Origin: Pseudoflavonifractor_A sp022772585
GTDB taxonomy: Bacteria > Bacillota > Clostridia > Oscillospirales > Oscillospiraceae
Length of the DNA stretch: 64,000 nucleotides
Direction of reading: 5' to 3'
Assembly (NCBI RefSeq): GCF_052065415.1
Contig: NZ_JBQHUB010000001.1
Span: 1-64,000, forward strand
A program made the translations under genes and the position numbers. Position 1 is the stretch's first letter; the number at the start of each line of letters is the position of its first letter. Below are positions 23,672 through 31,462 of the stretch, piece by piece. Below the pieces are notes generated by a model. The model was not told the DNA's origin and searched no databases. It saw only the letters and a program-made list of their open reading frames with translations.

Positions 23672-24502
23672 ATGAGCCTGGCCGACCGGTACTTTATTGA
23701 AAACTGCAAGGAGATTTTATCCCACGGCGTATGGGATACGGACCAGGAGGTGCGCCCCCGGTGGGAGGACGGTGCCCCCGCCCATACGATCAAGAAATTC
23801 GGTATCGTGAACCGCTATGACCTGCGTGAGGAGTTTCCGGTCCAGACCATCCGGCGGATGGCCTTCAAGAGCAGCGTGGACGAGCTGCTGTGGATCTGGC
23901 AGAAAAAGTCCAACAACATCCACGACCTCTCCAGCCGCATCTGGGACGCCTGGGCGGATGAGACCGGCTCCATCGGCAAGGCCTACGGATACCAGTTGGG
24001 GGTGAAGCACCATTATCCCGAGGGGGAGATGGACCAGGTGGACCGGGTGCTCTATGACCTGAAGCACAATCCGGCCTCCCGCCGGATCCTCACCAGTCTC
24101 TACAATCACCACGATCTGAGTGAGATGGCCCTTTACCCCTGCGCCTGGTCGGTGACCTTCAATGTCAGCGGCAGGACCCTCAATGCCATTCTGAACCAGC
24201 GCAGCCAGGACATGCTCACCGCCAACGGGTGGAACGTGATGCAGTACGCCGCCCTGGTCCATATGCTGGCCCAGGTCTCCGGGCTGGAGGCGGGGGAGCT
24301 GGTCCACGTCATCGCCGACGCACACATCTACGACCGGCATGTGCCCATCGTGGAGGAGCTGATAAGCCGCAGGCCCTATGACGCCCCCGCCCTGTGGATA
24401 GACCCGGCGGTGGAGGACTTTTATGACTTCACCCCCGACAGTCTGAAGCTGGAGGGCTACCAGGCCCATCCCCTGGCGGAGAAGATCCCGGTGGCGGTGT
24501 GA
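23672..24502 (+). CDS. thyA: Thymidylate synthase
   Basis: Converts dUMP and methylene-tetrahydrofolate to dTMP and dihydrofolate. The 276-aa product has the catalytic cysteine at Cys157 in ALYPCAWS (classic enzymes read PPCH), the phosphate-binding NQRSQDMLTANGWNVMQYAAL stretch, and HIYDRHVPIVEEL near the end. It is full length for the family. It heads the thyA-folA-nudix operon, which closes the folate cycle because folA regenerates tetrahydrofolate from the dihydrofolate made here. GGGAGAGG precedes the ATG. Confidence 0.96.
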   Translation: MSLADRYFIENCKEILSHGVWDTDQEVRPRWEDGAPAHTIKKFGIVNRYDLREEFPVQTIRRMAFKSSVDELLWIWQKKSNNIHDLSSRIWDAWADETGSIGKAYGYQLGVKHHYPEGEMDQVDRVLYDLKHNPASRRILTSLYNHHDLSEMALYPCAWSVTFNVSGRTLNAILNQRSQDMLTANGWNVMQYAALVHMLAQVSGLEAGELVHVIADAHIYDRHVPIVEELISRRPYDAPALWIDPAVEDFYDFTPDSLKLEGYQAHPLAEKIPVAV

Positions 24503-24539
24503 GCTGTCGGAGAAAAACAAGAAGAAAGAGGGAACGGGT

Positions 24540-25022
24540 ATGAAAGCCATCGTGGCGGCGGACCGGAACTGGGCCATCGGGCGGGGAGGAGATCAGCTGG
24601 TCTATCTCTCAGAGGATCTGAAGCGATTCAAGGCCCTGACCATGGGCCATACGGTGATCCTGGGGCGCAGGACGCTGGCCACCTTCCCCGGCGGCCGGCC
24701 TTTGAAGGGCCGGCGGAACCTGGTGCTCTCCCGGGACCCGGAATTCCGGCCGGAGGGGGCGGAGGTCTATGGAGAACTGAGATCCCTGCTGACCGCCGCT
24801 CCGGAGGATTCCTTCGTCATCGGCGGCGGCAGTGTGTATGCCGCGCTGCTGCCCTGGTGCGATACGGTGTACGCCACCCGGATCGACGCGGCCTTCCCGG
24901 GCGCGGACACCTGGTTCCCTGACCTGGACGCCGACGGCGCCTGGGAGCGGACGGAGGAGAGCGGGCCGCTGGAGCAGGACGGGATCGTCTACCGCTATGT
25001 GACCTACCGGAGGAGAGCGTGA
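24540..25022 (+). CDS. folA: Dihydrofolate reductase
   Basis: NADPH-dependent reduction of dihydrofolate to tetrahydrofolate. At 160 aa it is the normal size. Family landmarks are the start MKAIVAADRNWAIG, the MGHTVILGRRTLATFPGGRPLKGRRNLVLSR cofactor region, and FVIGGGSVYAALLPWCDTVYATRI. It follows thyA by 37 nt, the usual pairing, and its stop overlaps the nudix start (ATGA-type overlap at 25020-25024), so the three genes are co-transcribed. Confidence 0.96.
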   Translation: MKAIVAADRNWAIGRGGDQLVYLSEDLKRFKALTMGHTVILGRRTLATFPGGRPLKGRRNLVLSRDPEFRPEGAEVYGELRSLLTAAPEDSFVIGGGSVYAALLPWCDTVYATRIDAAFPGADTWFPDLDADGAWERTEESGPLEQDGIVYRYVTYRRRA

Positions 25023-25591
25023 TGTTTCGGGACGAGATAGAGGCCTATGTACCCCAGAGTCCCCAGGAGGAGGGCGACCGGCGGATGATACTGGAGTACA
25101 TCCGCCGCTTTCCGGAGGATATCCTTACCCGGGACAACGCCATTGCCCATATCACCAGCTCGGGCTTTGTGGTCAACGCCGACGCCAGCCGGGTGTTGAT
25201 GGCCCACCACAATATCTACCGGGTGTGGGCCTGGACCGGCGGCCACGCCGACGGGGACGGGGATCTGCTCGCGGTGGCCCTGCGGGAGGCACGGGAGGAG
25301 ACCGGTGTGGAGCACATCCGCCCTCTTTCGGAAAAGATCGCGGCGGTGGACATCCTGCCCGTGTGGGGGCATGTGAAGCGGGGGAAGTGGGTGCCCTCCC
25401 ATCAGCACCTCAACGTGTCCTACCTGCTGGTGGCCGACGACCGGGACCCGCTGGAGGTCCGTGCGGGGGAGAACAGCCGGGTGGGCTGGCTTCCGGCGGA
25501 GAAACTGCTGGAGTACACCAACGAGTGGCAGATGGATGGGGTCTATACCAAGCTGCTGGAGCGGGCCCGGCGTCTGCTGGGGAAAGATTAG
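25022..25591 (+). CDS. NUDIX hydrolase
   Basis: NUDIX-fold pyrophosphohydrolase (189 aa) with the complete box GGHADGDGDLLAVALREAREETGV, whose REAREE acidic residues bind Mg. An N-terminal extension of about 60 residues precedes the fold. The start is the ATG at 25022 overlapping the folA stop, with an AGGAG-type site upstream. Its place behind thyA and folA suggests it cleans or hydrolyses a nucleotide or pterin pyrophosphate, for example dihydroneopterin triphosphate or a modified dNTP. That substrate is inference only. Confidence 0.88.
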   Translation: MFRDEIEAYVPQSPQEEGDRRMILEYIRRFPEDILTRDNAIAHITSSGFVVNADASRVLMAHHNIYRVWAWTGGHADGDGDLLAVALREAREETGVEHIRPLSEKIAAVDILPVWGHVKRGKWVPSHQHLNVSYLLVADDRDPLEVRAGENSRVGWLPAEKLLEYTNEWQMDGVYTKLLERARRLLGKD

Positions 25592-25596
25592 GAAGC

Positions 25597-25634
25597 CGCG
25601 GACCGTCCCGAAGAGGATGGTCCGCGACTTTTTG
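25597..25634 (+). terminator. Terminator of the thyA-folA-nudix operon
   Basis: A 12-bp stem with one G-T wobble (25597-25608 with 25615-25626) is followed by five Ts, immediately after the nudix stop. Confidence 0.88.
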
Positions 25635-25742
25635 CGTAAATCGCCAATTTATACTAGGAAAGAGAAGGAAAAAGGTGTATACTATAACCAAGTACTCCTG
25701 GAAACAGGAATGCTTGTGTTGAAAAAGGAGGCTAGGAATACA

Positions 25743-27077
25743 ATGATTCAACTCGACCTTTCCAATATGACCAGCTTCGTTCCCGGGGACTGGTTCTCCT
25801 CCCGCCAGACGGCTCTGGACAGGGCCCGCGTCATGCTGGAGGAGGGCAACGGCCCCGGCGGCGAATTCACCGGCTGGGTCCACCTGCCCCGGGACTACGA
25901 CAAGGAGGAATTCGGCCGCATTCAGAAGGCGGCGAAACGGATCCAGTCCGACTCCCAGGCCCTGGTGGTCATCGGCATCGGCGGCTCCTATCTGGGCGCC
26001 CGGGCCGTGGTGGAGCTGCTGCAGTCCCCCAACTATAATCTGAAAAAGAAGGACACGCCGGACATTTTCTTTGCCGGCAACGGCCTTTCCACCGATGCGC
26101 TGCTGGAGATCATCGAGCTGGTGAAGGACCGGGATTTCTCGGTCAATGTGATCTCCAAGTCGGGTACGACGACCGAGCCGGCGGTGGCCTTCCGCATCTT
26201 CAAGAGCCTGCTGGAGGAGAAGTACGGCAAGGAGGAGGCCAGAAAGCGCATTTACGCCACTACCGACGCCAGGCGCGGCGCCCTGAAGGGGCTGGCGGAC
26301 AGCGAGGGGTATGAGACCTTCGTGGTGCCCGACGCTGTGGGCGGCCGCTACTCGGTGCTTACCGCCGTGGGCCTGCTGCCCATCGCCGTGGCCGGCATCG
26401 ACCTGGAGAAGCTGATGGGCGGCGCCGCCGAGGCCATGGAGGCCCTGGCCGCACCCGGTCAGGACAACCCGGCCTGGCAGTATGCCGCCGCCCGCCACGC
26501 CCTGTATACCGCCGGTAAGAGCACCGAGATCCTGGTGGGCTACGAGCCCTCCTTCCGCTTCTTCGCCGAGTGGTGGAAGCAGCTCTACGGCGAGAGCGAG
26601 GGCAAGGAGAACAAGGGCCTCTTCCCCGCCAGTGTGGAGTTCACCGCCGACCTGCACTCCATGGGCCAGTACATTCAGCAGGGCCAGCGCCTGATGTTCG
26701 AGAGCGTGGTCCGTTTTGAGGAGTCCAGGGGTTCCTTCACCATCCCCAACGACCCGGACAATGTGGACGGGCTCAACTTCCTGTCGGGCAAGCCCCTCTC
26801 CTTTGTGGCGGAGCAGGCCCTCCGGGGTACCCTGCTGGCCCATGTGGACGGCGGCGTGCCCAACGTGATCATCCGGTGCGCCCGCCGGGACGAGCGCACC
26901 GTGGGAGAGCTCATCTACTTCTTTGAGTATGCCTGCGGTCTGTCCGGCTATCTGCTGGAGGTCAATCCCTTCGACCAGCCGGGCGTGGAGGCGTATAAAA
27001 AGAATATGTACGCCCTGCTGGGCAAGCCGGGCTACGAGGATCAGAAGGCGGCGCTGGAGGCCCGCCTGAATGGATGA
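25743..27077 (+). CDS. pgi: Glucose-6-phosphate isomerase
   Basis: Interconverts glucose 6-phosphate and fructose 6-phosphate in glycolysis. The 444-aa product is of the shorter bacterial PGI type. Landmarks are VVIGIGGSYLGARAVVELL, SKSGTTTEPAVAFR for sugar-phosphate binding, PDAVGGRYSVLTAVGLLP, and the C-terminal QPGVEAYKKNMYALLG with the conserved lysine. The ATG at 25743 has AAGGAGG 11 nt upstream; the frame is open further back into the nudix gene without a ribosome site. It appears monocistronic. No convincing terminator is seen before the next promoter at 27126. Confidence 0.96.
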   Translation: MIQLDLSNMTSFVPGDWFSSRQTALDRARVMLEEGNGPGGEFTGWVHLPRDYDKEEFGRIQKAAKRIQSDSQALVVIGIGGSYLGARAVVELLQSPNYNLKKKDTPDIFFAGNGLSTDALLEIIELVKDRDFSVNVISKSGTTTEPAVAFRIFKSLLEEKYGKEEARKRIYATTDARRGALKGLADSEGYETFVVPDAVGGRYSVLTAVGLLPIAVAGIDLEKLMGGAAEAMEALAAPGQDNPAWQYAAARHALYTAGKSTEILVGYEPSFRFFAEWWKQLYGESEGKENKGLFPASVEFTADLHSMGQYIQQGQRLMFESVVRFEESRGSFTIPNDPDNVDGLNFLSGKPLSFVAEQALRGTLLAHVDGGVPNVIIRCARRDERTVGELIYFFEYACGLSGYLLEVNPFDQPGVEAYKKNMYALLGKPGYEDQKAALEARLNG

Positions 27078-27125
27078 GGCGTTGCGGGATCCTTTGAATT
27101 TTCAATGAACAACTCTGTAAATTGG

Positions 27126-27154
27126 TTGCAATCCGGACGTAAACATGGTAACAT
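27126..27154 (+). promoter_or_regulatory. Promoter of the small P-loop gene
   Basis: TTGCAA (27126-27131) and TAACAT (27149-27154) with a 17-bp spacer lie about 50 nt before the start codon. Confidence 0.55.
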
Positions 27155-27202
27155 GAAACAAAGACCGGGAGGTCCCGGTGGACAAATAAGGAGTGATAAC
27201 AT

Positions 27203-27616
27203 ATGGTGAGAGTGATCATGGGTGTCAAGGGCACTGGTAAGACCAAGCAGATGATCGACCTCATTAATTCCGCGGTGCACAGTGAGAACGGCAACGTGGT
27301 CTGCATCGAGCGGGGCAATAAGCTGACCTATGACATCCATTCTAAGATCCGCCTGGTGGAGGCCAGCCACTATGATATGGGCAGCTTCGAGTTCATGAAG
27401 GGCTTTATCAGCGGCATGTACGCCGGCAATTACGATATCACCCACGTCTTTATCGACAGCCTGACCAAGATCGTGGGCGTGGACGCCACCGATCATGCGC
27501 TGGAGGAGTTCCTGGACTGGCTGAACGCCTTCTCCGACAAGAACAGCATCAAGTTCACCGTCACCATCAGCGCCGACGCCTCCCTGGCCACCGAGGGCCT
27601 GCAGAAATACTTCTAA
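27203..27616 (+). CDS. Small P-loop NTPase-like protein, function unknown
   Basis: 137-aa cytoplasmic protein with a clear Walker A motif at residues 7-15 (GVKGTGKTK) and a Walker B-like strand ITHVFIDSLTK near residue 90. No DNA-binding, helicase or kinase-specific motif is evident. It is about the size of a bare RecA/kinase-type core and could be a nucleotide-binding regulator. Genes of this kind occur alone in clostridial genomes and are sometimes labelled PilT-like, which the sequence here does not support. It has its own promoter and terminator. Confidence 0.8.
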   Translation: MVRVIMGVKGTGKTKQMIDLINSAVHSENGNVVCIERGNKLTYDIHSKIRLVEASHYDMGSFEFMKGFISGMYAGNYDITHVFIDSLTKIVGVDATDHALEEFLDWLNAFSDKNSIKFTVTISADASLATEGLQKYF

Positions 27617-27630
27617 GCTGAGCGATTCCG

Positions 27631-27663
27631 GCGGGGCCGCACTTCTGTGCGGCCCCGCTTTTT
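27631..27663 (+). terminator. Terminator of the small P-loop gene
   Basis: A perfect 12-bp GC stem (27631-27642 with 27647-27658) with a 4-nt loop is followed by five Ts. Confidence 0.92.
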
Positions 27664-27766
27664 CAGATTGAAAAAATTTTTTGGATACCCTGCAATAAAA
27701 CCGCCTGTATCCGCGTTATATGGGTGAAAGGACCCAAAACCGATCACAAGAAAGGAAGGTATCCAT

Positions 27767-28525
27767 ATGAAGTACAACTGGAAGAAGAGCGTCAGCATCG
27801 TGGCCCTGGCGGCCCTCCTGACCGTGGGAGCAGCGGCGGCCTCCTCCGCAGTCCGCCAGAAGATTACCGCTGAGTTGCGGCCCGACATCACCCTGAAGGT
27901 GAACGGGGAAGTGCAGGAGCTGAAAAAGGGAGACGGCAAGGAGCTGTACGCCATCACTTACAACGGCACCACCTATCTGCCGGTGCGGGCGGTGGGAGAG
28001 GCCGTAGGCATGGAGGTCCGGTGGGACAGCAAGAGCCAGACGGTGTCCCTCACCGGAGAGAGCCGGAAGCCCGCCGTTTCAGAAGATGACGGCTATATCA
28101 GCCGCGAGAAGGCCGAGGCGGCCGCACTGAAGGACGCAGGAGTCAAACGGGCCGATGTGACCTTTGAGAAGAGCAAGCTGGACCGGGACGGGGACCGGGC
28201 GGTCTATGATATCGAGTTTTACAGCGCAGAGAAAGAGTATGACTATGAGATCGACGCCCTCACCGGGGAGATCCTGAAGCGGGAGCAGGAGCCCCGGCAG
28301 ACCTCCGGCGCTTCCGGCCAGAGCCTGATCGGCGTGGAGAAGGCCAAAAAGCTGGCGGCGGAGCACGCCGGGCTGACCGTGAGTCAGGTGAAGTTTACCG
28401 AGTGTGAGCTGGATCGAGACGATGGCCGGGTGGTGTACGAGCTGGAATTCCGCTGCGGCGGCGAGGAATATGAGTACACCGTGGACGCGTGCTCCGGCGC
28501 CATCCTGGAGGCGGAGCGGGACTGA
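27767..28525 (+). CDS. Secreted stalk-domain protein with two PepSY modules
   Basis: Exported protein (252 aa). Residues 1-25 form a signal peptide (KKS, then a hydrophobic stretch, then an Ala-rich cleavage region). A copper-amine-oxidase-N-like stalk domain follows (about 35-105, YNGTTYLPVRAVGEAVGMEVRWD). Two PepSY modules come next (about 115-170 and 185-250), each ending in an IDALTGEILK or VDACSGAILE strand. PepSY domains are thought to inhibit or modulate extracellular enzymes. The C-terminal module closely resembles the end of the anti-sigma-like protein encoded at 29233-30348. It precedes the ECF sigma gene, which has its own promoter. Confidence 0.85.
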   Translation: MKYNWKKSVSIVALAALLTVGAAAASSAVRQKITAELRPDITLKVNGEVQELKKGDGKELYAITYNGTTYLPVRAVGEAVGMEVRWDSKSQTVSLTGESRKPAVSEDDGYISREKAEAAALKDAGVKRADVTFEKSKLDRDGDRAVYDIEFYSAEKEYDYEIDALTGEILKREQEPRQTSGASGQSLIGVEKAKKLAAEHAGLTVSQVKFTECELDRDDGRVVYELEFRCGGEEYEYTVDACSGAILEAERD

Positions 28526-28541
28526 AGGGCATGGGTCCCGG

Positions 28542-28570
28542 TGGAAAAAAGGCGGGGATTCTGCTATACT
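28542..28570 (+). promoter_or_regulatory. Putative promoter of the ECF sigma operon
   Basis: TGGAAA (28542-28547) and TATACT (28565-28570) with a 17-bp spacer. It looks like a housekeeping rather than an ECF-type promoter. Confidence 0.55.
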
Positions 28571-28598
28571 GACCGTGTAACGCGGTAACGTCGGAACA

Positions 28599-28647
28599 GG
28601 GGGCGGCCCGCGGCCCCCCCCTCCCTTTTAGGAACAGGGAAAGGGGG
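28599..28647 (+). promoter_or_regulatory. Tandem leader hairpins, the second masking the ribosome site
   Basis: Hairpin one pairs 28599-28608 with 28612-28620 (9 bp, one bulged C, 3-nt loop). Hairpin two pairs CTCCCTTT (28621-28628, one G-T wobble) with AAAGGGGG (28640-28647), which is the Shine-Dalgarno site of the sigma gene. Translation may therefore be limited unless the second hairpin opens. Confidence 0.5.
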
Positions 28648-28654
28648 TGCGGGT

Positions 28655-29230
28655 GTGTTTCTGATGATGGAGGGAGCCTGGGAGGCGGGACGCCGTCTGG
28701 CCCATACCGACTGCGAGCGGCTCCTGGCCGGTATCGCCCGGGGGGATCAGGAGGCCCTGGGGGAGTTCTACCAGGCCACGGACCGGGCGATCTACGCCTA
28801 CGCCCTCTCTCTGACCCGCAGCCATCATGACGCCCAGGATGTGATGATGGAGACCTATCTGAAGATCCGTTCGGCCGCCCACCTCTATCAGCCCTGCGGC
28901 AAGCCCATGGCCTGGGTGTTCACCATCGTGAAGAACCTGGTGCGGGACCAGCAGCGGCGGGCGGGCCGGGAGGAGCTGATGGGCGACTGCCCCGAGGGGG
29001 AGCTGGCCCTGCCCGAGACCGACCGCAGCGACGAGGCCATGGTGCTGCGTCAGGCCATGCGTCTGCTGGGGCCGGAGGAGCGGCAGATCGTGCTGCTCCA
29101 CGCGGTGTCCGGACTGAAGCACCGGGAGATCGCCGCCATGCTGGAGCGGCCCCTCTCCACTGTGCTGTCCAAATACCACCGGGCGCTGGCCAAGCTGAAG
29201 GCGGCCCTGCTGGCCGGAGAGGAGGTGTGA
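28655..29230 (+). CDS. ECF-type RNA polymerase sigma factor
   Basis: Sigma-70 family ECF factor (191 aa). Region 2 spans about residues 30-95 (YAYALSLTRSHHDAQDVMMETYLKI, then PMAWVFTIVKNLVRDQQRR). Region 4 spans about 130-180 (LGPEERQIVLLHAVSGLKHREIAAMLERPLSTVLSKYHRALAKLK). It starts at a GTG with AAAGGGGG 7-8 nt upstream; an ATG three codons later is an alternative. It is followed by its likely anti-sigma factor with almost no gap. Which genes it controls is not visible. Confidence 0.92.
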   Translation: MFLMMEGAWEAGRRLAHTDCERLLAGIARGDQEALGEFYQATDRAIYAYALSLTRSHHDAQDVMMETYLKIRSAAHLYQPCGKPMAWVFTIVKNLVRDQQRRAGREELMGDCPEGELALPETDRSDEAMVLRQAMRLLGPEERQIVLLHAVSGLKHREIAAMLERPLSTVLSKYHRALAKLKAALLAGEEV

Positions 29231-29232
29231 CC

Positions 29233-30348
29233 ATGGGAAAGGACTGGAGTGAGCGGGAGTTGGAGCGGCTGCTCCGCCAGGCAGTGGACCGGAGCGTGCC
29301 CGATGTGTACCAGGCCATCTCCCGGGAGCCGGCGGCGCCGCTGCTGAACCCGGATGGGATCGTGCCGCCTCCCATGGCCCGCCGCAGAAAGGGTCTGCCC
29401 CTGGCCCTGTGCGCCTGCGTGCTGTTGGCGCTGTGCATCGGCGGATTCGGATTTTTCCATACCGCCGCCATCATCTCCATCGGCGGCGGACCTGACCTGG
29501 AGCTGTCGGTGAACCGCTTTCAGCGGGTGCTGGCCGCTTCGGGATACAGCGAGACGGGGGAGATGGTGCTGTCCGGGCTCTCCCTGAGGTATCAGAGACT
29601 GGACGATGCGCTGGAGACGGTGGCCCGTTCTATGGAGGAACAGGGCTGCCTGACCGGGGAACAGGACATCCCCGTGGCGGTGGACGGCGGCGACTGGCGG
29701 TACAACCGGGAGCTGCTGGCCATGACCAGAGAGGTGCTGGAAGACCGGGTGGCCGGGAGCGGCGGCCAGGCCCATATCGTTCCTGTACCTGAACGCACAG
29801 CGCTCCCCTCCGTCCCGGCGGCAGAGGAGAGCGAGACGCCGCCGGCAGCCGTGCTGCCCTCTGTCCCGGCTGTTGTTCCGACAGTACAGCCCACCGCCCG
29901 GCCCGCCGCAGTCCCCGCTCCGGCGGATGTCGGGGAGGAGGGAGCCCTGTCGGCCGCCCTGAACCGGGCCGGATTGAAGCGGGAGAACGTTGAGCTCACA
30001 GAGCTGAAGCGGGAAGAGGAGGACGGAAGGACTGTCTATGAACTGGAGTTCCGGAGCGGGGACGCGGAATTTGAATGCGACGTGGCCGCCGATGGGACCA
30101 TCCTGAAGTTCCGGCGGGAGGAGCGGGAGCCCGCACCCGTTCTGACGGTGACGAAGCAGCAGGCCTGGCAGGCAGCTTTCCGCCAGGCAGGGTGCGCGGA
30201 AGAGGAAACAGAGGACCGAACGCTGGGACTGGAGGAACAGGACGGAGCCTGGTACTATGAGCTGGAATTCCAGTGGCAGGGCCGGGAATATGAGTATCTG
30301 ATCGACGCCGCCACGGGAGCCATCCTGGAGGCGGAGACCGGGCAGTAG
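29233..30348 (+). CDS. Membrane anti-sigma-like protein with PepSY modules
   Basis: 371-aa single-pass membrane protein. A cytoplasmic N-terminal segment of about 50 residues could bind the sigma factor. A transmembrane helix follows (about 55-75, LPLALCACVLLALCIGGFGFF). Outside are a helical region, a Pro/Ala-rich linker (about 200-235), and two PepSY-like modules ending YLIDAATGAILEAETGQ. The layout recalls RsgI-type anti-sigma factors whose outer part senses a signal. The ATG at 29233 has GGAGG upstream and starts just after the sigma stop, so the two are co-transcribed. Anti-sigma function is inferred from position and topology. Confidence 0.75.
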   Translation: MGKDWSERELERLLRQAVDRSVPDVYQAISREPAAPLLNPDGIVPPPMARRRKGLPLALCACVLLALCIGGFGFFHTAAIISIGGGPDLELSVNRFQRVLAASGYSETGEMVLSGLSLRYQRLDDALETVARSMEEQGCLTGEQDIPVAVDGGDWRYNRELLAMTREVLEDRVAGSGGQAHIVPVPERTALPSVPAAEESETPPAAVLPSVPAVVPTVQPTARPAAVPAPADVGEEGALSAALNRAGLKRENVELTELKREEEDGRTVYELEFRSGDAEFECDVAADGTILKFRREEREPAPVLTVTKQQAWQAAFRQAGCAEEETEDRTLGLEEQDGAWYYELEFQWQGREYEYLIDAATGAILEAETGQ

Positions 30349-30370
30349 GCCCGGAGAGAGGAGCGGGACC

Positions 30371-31408
30371 ATGCTGCAGCACGAGATCACAGCCCCCATC
30401 CCCCTGCTGGACGAGCGGGGAAACCTGACGGAGCCGGGCTTTGCCCGGAAGCTGCTGCCGGTATATGACCGGAGCCGGATCCGCGCCCGTGCGGACCGGC
30501 GGAAGGAGTGGGACTATTACCTGGTGATGGGGGAGGGTTTCGCCCTGGCCCTCACTGTGGCCGACAACGGCTACATGGGGCTGGACTCCATCTCCCTGCT
30601 GGACTTTGAGGAGGGATGGCAGGTCACCCGCAGCCCCATGCGGCTGCTGCCCATGGGCCGCACCGGCCTGCCCGCCACCTCGGAGCGGGGGAACACCGTC
30701 AGCACCGGCCGGGGGTACAGCATCCTCTTCCGGAATGAGGGAGAAGGCCGCCGGGAGCTGCTGGCCCACATGGAGAACTTCCGGGACGGACAGACCCTGG
30801 ACGCCCATGTGGTCCTCACCGGTGAGCCGGAGGAGTCCATGGTCATCTGCACCCCCTTTGACAAGCCGGGCCACTTCTACTACAACCAGAAAATCAACTG
30901 TATGGCGGCGTCGGGAACGGTGAAGCTGGGAGAGCGGACCTATCCCTTCCTGCCCGGCCGGGATTTCGGCACTCTGGACTGGGGCCGGGGGGTGTGGACC
31001 TACCACAACACCTGGTATTGGTCCTCCCTCTCCACCCGGGTGGAGGGGGTGCCCTTCGGCTTCAACCTGGGATACGGCTTTGGGGATACCTCCCATGCCA
31101 CCGAGAACATGCTCTTTTACGGCGGAAAGGCCCACAAGCTGGGCCGGGTCCGCTTCCACATCCCCCGGGAGAGGGGCTTTGAACGCTTCACCGGGGCGGA
31201 CTGGGCCTTCATCAGTGATGACGGACGGCTGGAGGCGGTGATGACCCCGGTGATGGACCGGGCGGCCTGTACCAGCGCGGGGATTATCAAGTCTGACCAG
31301 CACCAGGTGTTCGGCCGCTTCCGGGGCTCCGCCGTGCTGGGCGGCGGGAGGACCATCTATTTTGACGGGCCCATGGGCTTTGCCGAAAAGGTGGAGAACA
31401 AGTGGTAG
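30371..31408 (+). CDS. DUF2804 family protein
   Basis: 345-aa protein matching the DUF2804 family over its full length; the WYWSSLSTRVEGVPFGFNLGYGFGD stretch and PFLPGRDFGTLDWGRGVW are typical. No signal peptide or membrane segment is seen. The fold is probably beta-rich and lipocalin-like, and the biochemical role is unknown. It begins 22 nt after the anti-sigma-like gene with a good ribosome site, so it may be the last gene of the sigma operon. A strong terminator follows. Confidence 0.85.
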   Translation: MLQHEITAPIPLLDERGNLTEPGFARKLLPVYDRSRIRARADRRKEWDYYLVMGEGFALALTVADNGYMGLDSISLLDFEEGWQVTRSPMRLLPMGRTGLPATSERGNTVSTGRGYSILFRNEGEGRRELLAHMENFRDGQTLDAHVVLTGEPEESMVICTPFDKPGHFYYNQKINCMAASGTVKLGERTYPFLPGRDFGTLDWGRGVWTYHNTWYWSSLSTRVEGVPFGFNLGYGFGDTSHATENMLFYGGKAHKLGRVRFHIPRERGFERFTGADWAFISDDGRLEAVMTPVMDRAACTSAGIIKSDQHQVFGRFRGSAVLGGGRTIYFDGPMGFAEKVENKW

Positions 31409-31414
31409 GAGATC

Positions 31415-31451
31415 AAAAAACCGCCTGCGCTCTTTTGAGCGCAGGCGGTTT
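31415..31451. terminator. Bidirectional terminator
   Basis: A 15-bp stem (31418-31432 with 31437-31451) preceded by an A-run and ending in Ts lies between the DUF2804 gene (+) and the first propeller gene (-). Confidence 0.9.
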
Positions 31452-31462
31452 CGGTTTTGGGG

